The position numbers and the translations under genes were made by a program. Below, piece by piece: positions 16,722-25,571 of a stretch of 64,000 nucleotides of DNA; position 1 is the stretch's first letter; each line of letters opens with the position of its first letter. Source of the stretch: 55-13 sp964501275 (lineage in GTDB: Bacteria; Armatimonadota; Fimbriimonadia; Fimbriimonadales; Fimbriimonadaceae); the NCBI GenBank assembly GCA_964501275.1, contig CAZCSP010000007.1, forward strand, positions 89,966 to 153,965, written 5' to 3'. Under the pieces are notes generated by a model. That model saw only the letters and a list, made by a program, of their open reading frames with translations. It did no database searches and had not been told where the DNA came from.

Positions 16722-17669
16722 GTGATCGACGTTATCGGGGTGCCGTTCGACCTTTGTGGGAAGCGGTTGGGGAGCCGGTTGGGACCGGCGGCGTTGCGGC
16801 TGGCCGGGTTGATGGGGGTCCTGTCCGACCTTGGCCTGGAAAATGAGGACTTGGGCGATGTCCCGGTGGGCGCAGAAGACGGCGCGGAAGGGCTGAGAAA
16901 TTTCAAGCCTTATCTCAAATGCCTGAAGGCCCTCAAATCCCGAACCATCGAGAGCCTCACCAAAGGGGCTATCCCTCTGGTGATGGGCGGGGACCACAGC
17001 ATTGCGGCGGGCAGCGTGTCGGGGGCTCTGGAGATGTTCGACGGCGACCTGGCCCTCCTCTGGATCGACGCCCATGCCGACGCCAATACCCCCGATTCCA
17101 GCACGAGCGGCAACATGCATGGGATGCCGATTGCCGGTTTGCAGGGTTATCCAAGCGGCGCAGATGGCAAAGCCGACGACCAGTGGAACCGCCTGCTCTC
17201 CGAGATCGTCCCCGCCTCCCGCTTGCGCCCCGAACGTTGCGCTTGGTACGGTCTGCGCGACGTGGACCCAGCCGAGCGCGACCTGATCCGCCGCACCCCG
17301 GGAGACCTTGCCATCACCATGCAGGACGTGGATCGGCGGGGCGTGGTGGAGACGATGCGGCAGTTCGACTCCTGGCTCCGCAACACCGGGGCCAAGCACC
17401 TCTGGATATCTTTCGACGTAGACGCCCTCGACCCGATTCTCGCTCCCGGAACCGGCACGGCGGTGCGAGGCGGCCTGACCTATCGAGAAGCCCACCTCAT
17501 CGCCGAATTGCTGAGAGAGTTCCTGGACACTCCCGGCTGCCCCTACTCCTTGGTCGGCCTGGACGTGGTGGAGACCAACCCGCTTTTCGACTCCAACAAC
17601 GAGACCGCGAAAATGGCGGTCGAGTGGGTGGGATCGCTGTTTGGGAAATCGATCTTGGGGGTCAAGTGA
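16722..17669 (+). CDS. Arginase/agmatinase/formiminoglutamase family (arginase-like)
   Basis: Ureohydrolase, probably arginase (arginine to ornithine and urea), 315 residues. The dinuclear Mn site is complete: GGDHSI, WIDAHADAN and SFDVDALDP, plus GLDVVETNP near the end. The N-terminal VIGVPFDLCGKRLGSRLGP is the arginase-type opening. GTG at 16722 is chosen; an upstream extension would run through the word-hairpin. It overlaps the next gene by 4 bp (GTGA). Agmatinase activity cannot be excluded. Confidence 0.87.
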   Translation: MIDVIGVPFDLCGKRLGSRLGPAALRLAGLMGVLSDLGLENEDLGDVPVGAEDGAEGLRNFKPYLKCLKALKSRTIESLTKGAIPLVMGGDHSIAAGSVSGALEMFDGDLALLWIDAHADANTPDSSTSGNMHGMPIAGLQGYPSGADGKADDQWNRLLSEIVPASRLRPERCAWYGLRDVDPAERDLIRRTPGDLAITMQDVDRRGVVETMRQFDSWLRNTGAKHLWISFDVDALDPILAPGTGTAVRGGLTYREAHLIAELLREFLDTPGCPYSLVGLDVVETNPLFDSNNETAKMAVEWVGSLFGKSILGVK

Positions 17670-18628
17670 GCCGGGAGATTGGGCAGGCCGCGCTTCGACA
17701 GGAAGCCCATGCCATTCAGCGGATGGCAGACCAACTTGGCGGGGAGTTTGAATCAGCCGTCGAGATGATCCTCACCTGCCCCGGACGGACCATCACCTGC
17801 GGGGTCGGCAAGTCGGGCCACATCGCCCGGAAGACGGCGGGCACCCTCAGCAGCACCGGCACCCCCTCGCTCTTCCTTCATGCCGCCGAGGCGGTGCATG
17901 GCGATCTGGGGATGATCACGGCGGGGGACGTGGTAATCCTCTACAGCCACAGTGGCGAGACCGACGAGATCGTGCGCCTGTTCCCCTCGATCCGGGCGCA
18001 GGAGGCCAAGTCGATCCTCATCACCGGTCGCCCGAACTCCAGCGCGGGCCGGGACGCGGACCTTTGCCTGAACACCTTTGTGGAGGAGGAAGCCTGCCCC
18101 AACAACCTGGCTCCTACCACCTCCACCACCGCCATGCTCGCCCTCTCCGACGCCCTGGCCATCGCCGTGATGGAGAGGCGCGGGTTCACCAAAGACGACT
18201 TCGCTCGGTTCCACCCCAGCGGAGCGTTGGGCAAGCGGCTGTTGCTGACGGTGCGAGACGTGATGCGCGCCTACCCCGACATGGCCCACGTCGCTGCCTC
18301 CGACACCGCGACCGAAGTCATCCGCGCCATGACCCAGGCGGCGGTCGGTGCGGCGTGCGTGGTGGACGATTCGGTGCGATTGCTGGGACTGGTCAGCGAG
18401 AGCGACTTACGCAAGCACCTCCTCTCCCACGAGAACCCGCTATCCTCCCCCGCCTCCGACTTGATGAACCCCGACCCCACCACCATCGGCCCCGACCTCC
18501 TCGCCATCGACGCCTTCGAGGTCTTCCAAAACTTTCCGGTCAAGATCGGCGAGTTGCCGGTGGTGGAGGATGGGAAGGTGGCGGGCTTGCTGGTGCTGAA
18601 GGATCTGTTGCGAAGCGGAATTCTCTAA
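17666..18628 (+). CDS. kdsD: Arabinose-5-phosphate isomerase (KdsD/KpsF/GutQ family)
   Basis: Interconverts ribulose-5-phosphate and arabinose-5-phosphate, the first step to KDO for lipopolysaccharide. In 320 residues there is a SIS domain (TCGVGKSGHIARKTAGTLSS; ILYSHSGETDEI; the FHPSGALGKRL hinge) and then two CBS domains (about 200-320). The GTG start lies inside the arginase stop (GTGA), so translation is coupled, although the two enzymes share no pathway. Its presence suggests KDO-containing LPS, hence a diderm cell. Confidence 0.9.
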   Translation: MSREIGQAALRQEAHAIQRMADQLGGEFESAVEMILTCPGRTITCGVGKSGHIARKTAGTLSSTGTPSLFLHAAEAVHGDLGMITAGDVVILYSHSGETDEIVRLFPSIRAQEAKSILITGRPNSSAGRDADLCLNTFVEEEACPNNLAPTTSTTAMLALSDALAIAVMERRGFTKDDFARFHPSGALGKRLLLTVRDVMRAYPDMAHVAASDTATEVIRAMTQAAVGAACVVDDSVRLLGLVSESDLRKHLLSHENPLSSPASDLMNPDPTTIGPDLLAIDAFEVFQNFPVKIGELPVVEDGKVAGLLVLKDLLRSGIL

Positions 18629-18777
18629 GAGCCAGTGTTTAAATTCGCAATAGCTTCAGTATTGCGTCATTCTGAGTAGGGCGTCAAGCTTGGATTTTGC
18701 GGACGGGCTCTAAGTGAATCATCAGGGCTTTTTCCACCAGAAGGTAGGCCTTCGCCCCATAGTGAGAACGTGGGACA

Positions 18778-18807
18778 TTGACCCCAATGCCCCATTCCCC
18801 TTAATAT
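18778..18807 (+). promoter_or_regulatory. Sigma-70-like promoter for the MoxR gene
   Basis: TTGACC (18778-18783), 18 bp spacer, TAATAT (18802-18807). It lies 46 bp before the GTG at 18853, leaving a short leader. Confidence 0.55.
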
Positions 18808-18852
18808 AAGGGTGGCCCTCCAAGCGTCGGCCATGTTGGTAGGAGAATCGAG

Positions 18853-20127
18853 GTGGATTCGACGCCGTTGAAGATAGACCCGCAAGAAGCGTTGGCCCAG
18901 ATCGAGGCTGCGTTTGCCCATCTTCGCGCCCATTTCATCGGGCGCGACGCGGTGTTGGAGCAGATTTTCTACGCCCTGCTAACCCGAGAGCATGCGCTGA
19001 TTATCGGCGACCGGGGTTTGGCAAAGTCACGTCTTGCCCGTAGCGTATTTGCCCAATTCGAGGACCCGCGCCCCCCTTTTTCGCTTCAGCTCACCCGGTC
19101 GACTTCGGTCGGCCAGTTGGTGGGTGGGCTGGACCTCAAGGCGTTTGAGCGGGGGACCTACATCCACAACCTGGACGGGTACATCGTGCGGGCCCATTTT
19201 GCGTTTCTGGATGAGCTTTTCGACGCCAACGACTTCGTGCTCCGCTCCTTGAACGGCATCCTCAACGAGCGCGAGTTTCTCAACGGTCCCCAGATCGAAC
19301 CCGCGCTTTTGCACACCGCTATCGGAACCACCAACTTCATTCGCGATACCCGCGAGAGTCGGGCGGTATTGGATCGATTGCTCTTCAAGTGTGTAGTGCA
19401 CCGCGCCGAATCCACCTTGCAGCGCTTCGCCATCCGTCGCGAATTCATCACTTCGCACGGCGGTACCGTCATGCCCGAAGAAGGTGGGGCGGTCCCGTTC
19501 GAGTTCTTGAACAAGCTCAGCCGTATCATCCACGGGGAAGTGCCGGGTCTGGCAATCAAAGTGCCGCCCCACATTCTTGTGATGCTGGACCACATTATCA
19601 GCGACTTTGAGCGCGAGATTAACGAAAAGCGAATCGAGGAGCGATTCGTCTACAGCGACCGGTCGAAAAACAAGGCGATCCACGTCGTCATGGCCTCAGC
19701 GCTGAGGAGCGGACGCCAGACGGCCGAACTGCGAGACCTGGCGGCCCTTCACTATCTTATTCCCACGGTAGGCAGCACCGAAGAAGAGGAGGTCTTTGAC
19801 CATGCAATGAACGTGACGATCAAGGCGTTCTCCAGCCGGGATCGGGAATCGGTGGACCAAGCTGCGGAGATTGTGGATTTGGTCGCGGAGGCCGTCGAAA
19901 GGCAGCGGCAGGGGACGCTGAACGAGCCCAACTGGTCCGAACGCATGAAGACCAAAATCGGCCGGTGGATGCATCGGGACTCCAGCCTCACCCTTGGCTC
20001 CCTGCTTGAGGAAGCAAGGGCGCTGAACGCAGACCACCCGGTCACATTGAAGCTGAAAGACGAGGTTTTGGCGATGGTGCGTGAAGCCCACGAGAAGCAC
20101 CACATCGCTTTTGAGCAGAAGCTATGA
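18853..20127 (+). CDS. MoxR-family AAA+ ATPase (RavA-like)
   Basis: AAA+ chaperone-type ATPase, 424 residues, GTG start. Walker A is GDRGLAKSRL, Walker B HFAFLDELFDAN, and sensor 1 is TAIGTTNF. A helical lid and an alpha-rich C-terminus follow. MoxR proteins work with VWA-domain partners to mature or remodel protein complexes; the next gene on the strand encodes such a partner (20262-21803). The layout recalls RavA-ViaA, although the client is unknown. Confidence 0.9.
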   Translation: MDSTPLKIDPQEALAQIEAAFAHLRAHFIGRDAVLEQIFYALLTREHALIIGDRGLAKSRLARSVFAQFEDPRPPFSLQLTRSTSVGQLVGGLDLKAFERGTYIHNLDGYIVRAHFAFLDELFDANDFVLRSLNGILNEREFLNGPQIEPALLHTAIGTTNFIRDTRESRAVLDRLLFKCVVHRAESTLQRFAIRREFITSHGGTVMPEEGGAVPFEFLNKLSRIIHGEVPGLAIKVPPHILVMLDHIISDFEREINEKRIEERFVYSDRSKNKAIHVVMASALRSGRQTAELRDLAALHYLIPTVGSTEEEEVFDHAMNVTIKAFSSRDRESVDQAAEIVDLVAEAVERQRQGTLNEPNWSERMKTKIGRWMHRDSSLTLGSLLEEARALNADHPVTLKLKDEVLAMVREAHEKHHIAFEQKL

Positions 20128-20182
20128 GGGACGGCTATTCGGCATTCGGGCATTTCGGCGTTGGGGGTAATGAAAGCTTGCT

Positions 20183-20211
20183 GTAGGCGGCGGATGCATT
20201 CTGCCGCCGTC
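20183..20211 (+). repeat. Repeat family A, copy 3
   Basis: GTAGGCGGCGGATGCATT then CTGCCGCCGTC, one mismatch from consensus. It lies between the MoxR and VWA genes, preceded by word-like sequence (about 20137-20168). Confidence 0.75.
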
Positions 20212-20261
20212 ATCTCGAAACCTCCTATGCCGGAAGGATGCCGGTGGTTCCAGGAGAAATT

Positions 20262-21803
20262 ATGCCGCTTCTGAAAGTCGACGAGGTGGCTTCGTTCGTC
20301 ATCTCAGACGATAAGGTTTGGGATCACCTGCGGCGAAGCGAATTTCGTCGGTCCCAGATGGGGTTTCGGGAGTTTGCTTCCCAGTTCGGTATCCATGACC
20401 TGGGGGAGATATCCGAGGGACAGTTGATGGCGATCGTCGCCGCCCGAAACACCGCCCCAATCATCGACCTGCTCCGCATCCCCAGCGGAAAGTCCCGCAT
20501 CGGAGCGGCCGGGATGGCCACCTACGATATCCACCGCCCAAAGACTTCGCTTGGCCCGATGCTTTCCGAACTCCTCGCCTCCGCCCCGACCAATCAGGAG
20601 GAATGGGAGGTTCTGCGCGATCCCGAGGACATTCCGCAGGCCATCCCTGAAGATCTCCTGCTCCGACGCCTGGCCCCTCAAGAGTTCCTGCGACGGCTGA
20701 CCGAGGGGGAGTTGATTCGCTCGGCTTGGGTTCAAGAGGACGACGAGACGATTGCCACTCAGGAAATCGAGACCCAAGACCAATCGACCCGGCCGGAAGA
20801 AGGCTCGACCAGCGAAGACTCCCGCCCCTATGGCTACCTCTTGCTGGATGCCAGCGAATCGATGGGGAGCGGACGGGACCGGCGCGACGAGGTGGCCCGT
20901 GGTCTGGCCTTGGCTTATTTGCTATCACAATTTGAGTCGGGCAACCCGACGGTCTTGTACCTGTTCCGCCACGAATTGAGCCCGATCTTCGGAGGGGAGA
21001 GTCGATCCGCTTTCGAGTCCGCCGTCTGCGCCATCCTCTCTCATTCCCACGAAGGGATGACGAACCTACAGGGGGCCCTGAAGTTGCTTTCCGACGCGAT
21101 GCGAGTCCACCATTCCCGGGTCGATATTGCCCTAATCACCGACGGTGTCACCCGCTTGACTGCCAATCCGGTAGAAGGGTCGCACCTGCACACCTTCCTG
21201 GTGGGAGTACGGCCCGAGGAGTTTGACAAGTTTGGCGCGGAACAGTATCAGGAGTCGCTGATCCAACTCCGCTCCTGGAGCGACTTCATGTTCCGCATCG
21301 ACCCCGAGGTCATGCAAACGGCGTCAATCCCCCGCCGGGAAGATGTGCTGGACTTCTCCCGAATGCTGTACGGTCTGGACGAGGAGACGGCGGGCGCAGC
21401 CTCAGAGGAGAAAATCCGACGCATCCAGACGAGGCTTTCAAACCTCAGCGCGCTTATCGCTCGGTTTCGTGAATTCCACGGGTTGCACGACATCGATGTG
21501 GAAGCCGCATGGCGCGAGACCCAGAGGGCAATCGAGAGGATCGGAAAGGCAGACCCCTCCGCCCTAGCCAAACGCAACATCGAAGGTTGGACCAATCTCG
21601 ATCGCGACCTCATGCTCACCCTGGAGACTCGCGAACTGCGAAGCGTCGTCGAACCCGCGACATTAGGGGCCAAGTGGGGGCTGAGAGCGGTCCCAGTCCA
21701 GGTAACCAGCCCCTGGGAAAACCTCCGCGCCCTCTGGCGATTCTTCAAGCGGAAGGCGAAGGGGCTGCTGCGAAGAGTAAAACGGTTCTTCCGGCGGGAA
21801 TAG
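20262..21803 (+). CDS. VWA-domain protein, partner of MoxR ATPase (ViaA-like)
   Basis: A 513-residue protein. The ATG at 20262 is chosen because AGGAG precedes it by 5 nt. The N-terminal half is helical; the C-terminal half has a von Willebrand A domain whose metal site is LLLDASESMGSG (DxSxS), with a following Thr in HEGMTNLQGAL and Asp in ALITDGVTRL. The very C-terminus is Lys/Arg-rich (FKRKAKGLLRRVKRFFRR). It probably works with the ATPase encoded 135 bp upstream. Confidence 0.85.
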   Translation: MPLLKVDEVASFVISDDKVWDHLRRSEFRRSQMGFREFASQFGIHDLGEISEGQLMAIVAARNTAPIIDLLRIPSGKSRIGAAGMATYDIHRPKTSLGPMLSELLASAPTNQEEWEVLRDPEDIPQAIPEDLLLRRLAPQEFLRRLTEGELIRSAWVQEDDETIATQEIETQDQSTRPEEGSTSEDSRPYGYLLLDASESMGSGRDRRDEVARGLALAYLLSQFESGNPTVLYLFRHELSPIFGGESRSAFESAVCAILSHSHEGMTNLQGALKLLSDAMRVHHSRVDIALITDGVTRLTANPVEGSHLHTFLVGVRPEEFDKFGAEQYQESLIQLRSWSDFMFRIDPEVMQTASIPRREDVLDFSRMLYGLDEETAGAASEEKIRRIQTRLSNLSALIARFREFHGLHDIDVEAAWRETQRAIERIGKADPSALAKRNIEGWTNLDRDLMLTLETRELRSVVEPATLGAKWGLRAVPVQVTSPWENLRALWRFFKRKAKGLLRRVKRFFRRE

Positions 21804-21869
21804 TGTGGCCTATGAGATGTGGCTTGTGGAATGTATTCGATCAAACCACAGGCCACACTTCACAAGCCA
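21804..21869. repeat. Short word-hairpin between convergent genes
   Basis: GTGTGGCCTATGAGATG and TGGCTTGTGG face CCACAGGCCACAC and CACAAGCCACACC. It lies in the 69 bp gap between the convergent VWA and lexA genes, where it could act as a bidirectional terminator. Shares words with 16567-16693. Confidence 0.55.
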
Positions 21870-21872
21870 CAC

Positions 21873-22502
21873 CTAAAAGGCCATGCCCTCATAGTCCCGC
21901 AGCAGACCGATAATCTTGCCGATGATCGTAGCATCCTCCTGCTCGACCGGGATGGGGGCATAGTTGGGGTTGCTGGGCATGAGTTTGACGCCATCTTTGG
22001 CAAAGTTGATCCGCTTGACCGTCGCCTCCTCGCCCATTAAAACCGCGACCAAGTCGCCATGGTTGGCTGTCTTTTGAGGCTTGACCATCACCAGGTCCCG
22101 AGGCATGATCCCTTCTCCGGACATGGAATCGCCCTTAACTCGTAATAGAAACGCGCCCTCGATCCGATTCACCATGTCGCTGGGGACCGGGATCAGATCT
22201 TCCACGTGCTCTTGAGCCTGGATGGGAACGCCCGCTGCAATGGAACCCACCAAGGGAAGCATCGCCACCCGACTGGAGGATTGGTACTGCGGATGGACGA
22301 CTTTGATTGAACGCGGGGTGTTCGACCGCTGGATGTAGCCCTTTTTCTCCAGCGCGTCCAAGTGGACGGTCACTCCTCGCAGGGAGCCAATATCAAAATG
22401 CGCCCCAATCTCTCGGATGGAAGGCGGGTAGCCCTCTCGTTGAACGTAGTCCAGTACGAACTGGAGGATCATTTCCTGTCGCTTTGTGAGTCCCTTCGCC
22501 AT
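21873..22502 (-). CDS. lexA: LexA repressor
   Basis: SOS-response repressor, 209 residues from the ATG at 22502 (AAGGAG upstream). The N-terminal winged helix contains YPPSIREIGAHFDI and LRGVTVHLDALEKKGYI. The self-cleavage site is Ala90-Gly91 in GSIAAGVP; the catalytic dyad is Ser126 (GDSM) and Lys163 (ATVKRI). RecA-stimulated cleavage would derepress its regulon; the Y-family polymerase at 11256 is a natural candidate. I see neither an E. coli-type CTGT...ACAG nor a Bacillus-type GAAC...GTTC box at this promoter. Confidence 0.95.
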   Translation of the reverse strand: MAKGLTKRQEMILQFVLDYVQREGYPPSIREIGAHFDIGSLRGVTVHLDALEKKGYIQRSNTPRSIKVVHPQYQSSSRVAMLPLVGSIAAGVPIQAQEHVEDLIPVPSDMVNRIEGAFLLRVKGDSMSGEGIMPRDLVMVKPQKTANHGDLVAVLMGEEATVKRINFAKDGVKLMPSNPNYAPIPVEQEDATIIGKIIGLLRDYEGMAF

Positions 22503-22535
22503 AGTCGATCTCCTTGACTCTTCCGAGTTTTCCAC

Positions 22536-22563
22536 ATTATACAAGGATTTGTCTACCTGTCAA
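22536..22563 (-). promoter_or_regulatory. Near-consensus sigma-70 promoter of lexA
   Basis: On the minus strand TTGACA (22563-22558), a 16 bp spacer and TATAAT (22541-22536). The start site would lie near 22530, giving a 28 nt leader with AAGGAG. Confidence 0.8.
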
Positions 22564-22646
22564 ACATCAAACGACGAGCGGTCACCCGTCTAGCGGAACC
22601 AACCGTGTCATACTAAGCGTTCCCCATTGTCAGTAGGTGAGAATTC

Positions 22647-24395
22647 TTGTCGATAAGTAAAGTTCATGAGTTGATTCAAAACAAGGGCTGTGTATGGACG
22701 ATCTCCATCATCATGGCCCTGAGCATGATCGTTGGCGGGTTTGCGACGTGTGGTCGTGATAACCAGAATCCCCAACTTCGGCGGCTGGACCCTGGAGCCG
22801 TCATCGCCAAGGTAGGCGACTACGAGGTCACCGAAGGGTTCCTCTCCGAAGAAGTGCAGAGGACGGTTGGGATGTATGGCGGTTTGGTGAACATGTCTCC
22901 CCAGCAACAGCTTCAGCAGCAGGCTGGCGCGTTGCGCGGCATCGTCGGCTACGTCATCATGATCGACATGGCCAAGAAGTACGGGATCAAGGCCAGCGAT
23001 CAGGATATCGAGAAAGTTCTCAGCAGCGAAATCGAGCAGGAATTCATGATGGAGAAGCAACGATTCATCATGCAAGGCAAGCTCAAGGCGGAGTCCACTG
23101 AGGCCGAGTTCGCCGAAGTTTTCAAGAAGGAGCACGGGCACGATGTGTCACAGCTCAAGAAAGACTCCTTGGCCGCTGGCATGGCCAGAGTCAAAAGTAG
23201 CCCGGATACGCGGTTGGGCATTGAAGCCAAAGCCATCAACCTGCCACTGATGGACGCCGTGCAGAAAGAGACCAAGCTGAGCGATGAGGATTTGAAGAAG
23301 TCCTACGACCAGTTCCAGGTCAAGCGCATCATGCTCATCAAGGGCGACCCCCTTGCCACCGCGAAAAAGATCGAAGCGGAGTTGAAGGGCGGACTTACCT
23401 TCGAGAAGGCGATGGACCGCTACTCCGAAACTCCCGCCGAACCGAATAAGAAAGTAAGCGACAAGGTCGATCCCTGGCCGCGAACCAGTTTGCAGGCGTG
23501 GGACGTTCTTCGACCACTGGAGAAGCTGAAAGTAGGAGAAGTGAGCGCTCCAATCACCGTGGGCGATACAGTCAGCCTCTTCAAACTGGTAGGCATCAAG
23601 AGTGAGCTGCCAAAGGACTTCGAGGCCAAGAAAGAAGAGAAGCGAAAGGAACAGATCGCAACGGTCGCTGCGGGCAAACTGCAATCCGATCTGATGGCCG
23701 CTCAGAAGGTGGTCAAGATCGACTGGCGGCTGCCAGTGTACGAGATGCTGTACGAGTACGGAAGACTCGGAACGGAAACCATGAACCCCGATGAGCGTAG
23801 CCAACTGGCCCGGAAGATCATGGATGAGTCCTTAAAGGCAGTCACCGAAGGCGACGCGGCCCAGGCAAAGCTGGCAAGTCTTCTCGCGCTCATCACTTTC
23901 GAGGATGTCTACAGCAAAGCCTCGCCTGCCGAGAAGACCAAGCTGGATGAGAAGAAGATCGAAATCTACGAGGCTTATCTGCTCGACAACGAAGACCCTG
24001 ATATGCGACTGGAGATCGTCCGAGTTTATCAAAGCCAGAAGAGAGGGCAGGAATTCGCAGATCAGTTAACCGCGGCGGCCAATGGAAATCTGGGCGGAAC
24101 CGATGCGAAAGCGCAGAGCATCTATGCCGAAATCAATAAACTGATCCGCGAAGGCGAGGAATCCAAACTCCTCACCCCGGATCAGGTCAAGCCCCTCAAG
24201 GACATCCAGCAGCAGTGGGTGGTTCAAAAGGCGGAACAGGATAAGTGGGACGCCGAACAGAAGAAGCAGGAAGAAGAGGCCCGCAAGGCCGCTGAAGAAG
24301 AAGAGCGCAAGGCCAAGGAAGAAGCCGCCAAGCAGGCCAAGACCCGAGAAGAACTGGAAAAAGAGAAGAAAGCCAAGGCTGGCGGAGCCAAGTAG
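22647..24395 (+). CDS. Membrane-anchored SurA/PpiC-like foldase with charged coiled tail
   Basis: A 582-residue protein, TTG start with a weak upstream GGTGAGAA. Residues about 14-32 form one membrane anchor. AKVGDYEVTEGFLSEEVQ opens the SurA-like chaperone region. A parvulin domain spans about 225-310 (VKRIMLIKGDPLATAKKIEAEL; VGEVSAPITVGDTVSLFKLV). The last 60 residues are a Lys/Glu/Ala coiled coil (EEARKAAEEEERKAKEEAA). It probably assists folding of secreted proteins. It runs into rsmI with a 2 bp gap, so both are likely co-transcribed. Confidence 0.8.
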   Translation: MSISKVHELIQNKGCVWTISIIMALSMIVGGFATCGRDNQNPQLRRLDPGAVIAKVGDYEVTEGFLSEEVQRTVGMYGGLVNMSPQQQLQQQAGALRGIVGYVIMIDMAKKYGIKASDQDIEKVLSSEIEQEFMMEKQRFIMQGKLKAESTEAEFAEVFKKEHGHDVSQLKKDSLAAGMARVKSSPDTRLGIEAKAINLPLMDAVQKETKLSDEDLKKSYDQFQVKRIMLIKGDPLATAKKIEAELKGGLTFEKAMDRYSETPAEPNKKVSDKVDPWPRTSLQAWDVLRPLEKLKVGEVSAPITVGDTVSLFKLVGIKSELPKDFEAKKEEKRKEQIATVAAGKLQSDLMAAQKVVKIDWRLPVYEMLYEYGRLGTETMNPDERSQLARKIMDESLKAVTEGDAAQAKLASLLALITFEDVYSKASPAEKTKLDEKKIEIYEAYLLDNEDPDMRLEIVRVYQSQKRGQEFADQLTAAANGNLGGTDAKAQSIYAEINKLIREGEESKLLTPDQVKPLKDIQQQWVVQKAEQDKWDAEQKKQEEEARKAAEEEERKAKEEAAKQAKTREELEKEKKAKAGGAK

Positions 24396-24397
24396 CC

Positions 24398-25093
24398 GTG
24401 GCAGGCGAAGGCAAGCTCACGCTGATCGCCACGCCCATCGGCAACCTCTCCGACCTATCGCCCCGAGCCGTAGAAGCGCTCGGGGCAGCTGATTTTTGGA
24501 TCGTCGAGGACACCAGAATCAGCGGCAAGCTCCAATCCCACCTGGGGATTCGGAAGCCCATGAAGGTCCTGAACGACCACACGGGCTCCCAGGCCGTCGA
24601 ACGGTATGTGCAGGAGATCGAGACGGGGGCGAGCGTCGCCCTGATCACCGACGGAGGCTCGCCCGTCGTCTCCGATCCTGGCTCTCTCCTCTGCGATGCC
24701 TGCCACGAGGCCGAAATCCTGATAGAAGCCATCCCCGGCCCCAGCGCCGTCACCACGGCCCTCATGCTCTCCGGCTTCTTTGCCCAGCGATTTGCATTCC
24801 TGGGGTTTTTGGGCAGGAAGGCGGGGGCTATTCGCGGAGAATTGGAGCCGTTCAAGGATTCACCACTGACCCTCGTCCTCTTCGAGTCGCCGTTCCGGTT
24901 CGAGGCTCTCCTGAAAGCCGCCCACGAGACCCTCGGTCCCCGGCGATATGCGATCTGTCGGGAGATGACCAAACTGCATGAGCAGGTTTTTCGGGGTCAG
25001 TTGCCGACGATCCCCAATGAACAGGCGGTTCCGCGCAAGGGTGAGGTTACGATTGTGATCGAAGGAGTCCGCCGAGCGCGGGTTGAAGAATGA
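24398..25093 (+). CDS. rsmI: 16S rRNA (cytidine-1402-2'-O)-methyltransferase
   Basis: SAM-dependent methyltransferase that modifies the decoding site of 16S rRNA together with RsmH. A 231-residue tetrapyrrole-methylase fold with LTLIATPIGNLSDLSPRAVE, WIVEDTRISGKL, LITDGGSPVVSDPG, IPGPSAVTTALMLSG and a C-terminal KGEVTIVIEG. It lacks the extra C-terminal domain of E. coli RsmI. GTG start, 2 bp after the foldase stop; overlaps the next frame by 4 bp (ATGA). A decayed copy of its last codons lies at 25453-25520. Confidence 0.93.
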   Translation: MAGEGKLTLIATPIGNLSDLSPRAVEALGAADFWIVEDTRISGKLQSHLGIRKPMKVLNDHTGSQAVERYVQEIETGASVALITDGGSPVVSDPGSLLCDACHEAEILIEAIPGPSAVTTALMLSGFFAQRFAFLGFLGRKAGAIRGELEPFKDSPLTLVLFESPFRFEALLKAAHETLGPRRYAICREMTKLHEQVFRGQLPTIPNEQAVPRKGEVTIVIEGVRRARVEE

Positions 25094-25416
25094 GTGGAAC
25101 CATCGCCCTACTGAAGCTGGCCGCCGCATGGTTGACGTCGACGACGCCAGTCCCAGCCCCAAGCCCGGAGCCTTACCGATTTCGGGCCGACGACATTGTG
25201 CAAATCAGAATCCACGAGGATAGAAGGGTCAACGCCGATATCCTGATCGACAAGGATGGGATTCTCAACTCGCCCCTATTGGCCCCTATGAAAGTCAAAG
25301 GGATGACGATCCTCGAATTGCAGAAATTCCTTACCGAGTCTTATTCTCAAGTCCTTTCTATCAAGGATCCCAAGGTGTCGGTTTTGATTGTGTTCGCGTG
25401 TCCACGCAAGTTTTAG
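25090..25416 (+). pseudogene. Truncated duplicate of polysaccharide-export protein
   Basis: A 108-residue fragment: signal-like N-terminus, then a Poly_export/SLBB-type segment (YRFRADDIVQIRIHEDRR; MKVKGMTILELQKFL; DPKVSVLIV) aligning closely with residues about 20-105 of the intact gene at 25572-26510. The match ends in VLIVFACPRKF and a stop, exactly where a duplication join would fall. It overlaps rsmI by 4 bp and may still be translated. It is best read as the head of a gene cut off when the neighbouring 420 bp were duplicated. Confidence 0.7.
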
Positions 25417-25452
25417 GGTTCAGATACCTATAATTTTGAAGGAAACCTTCAC

Positions 25453-25520
25453 TCCGCGCAAAGGTGAAGTTACAATAGGGGCAGAAGGAGCCTGACGGGC
25501 GCGGGTTGAAGAGTGGGGCC
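25453..25520 (+). pseudogene. Decayed copy of the rsmI 3' end
   Basis: CCGCGCAAAGGTGAAG here aligns with CCGCGCAAGGGTGAGG at 25031, then GAAGGAG and GCGCGGGTTGAAGA match the last rsmI codons in the same order. Several substitutions and small deletions break the frame. With the export-gene head on either side it proves a tandem duplication with a unit of about 420 bp. Confidence 0.75.
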
Positions 25521-25571
25521 AGGATAGGTACACTGGGCGTGTCCGAATCAAGGGTTAGCAACGGAAAGCGA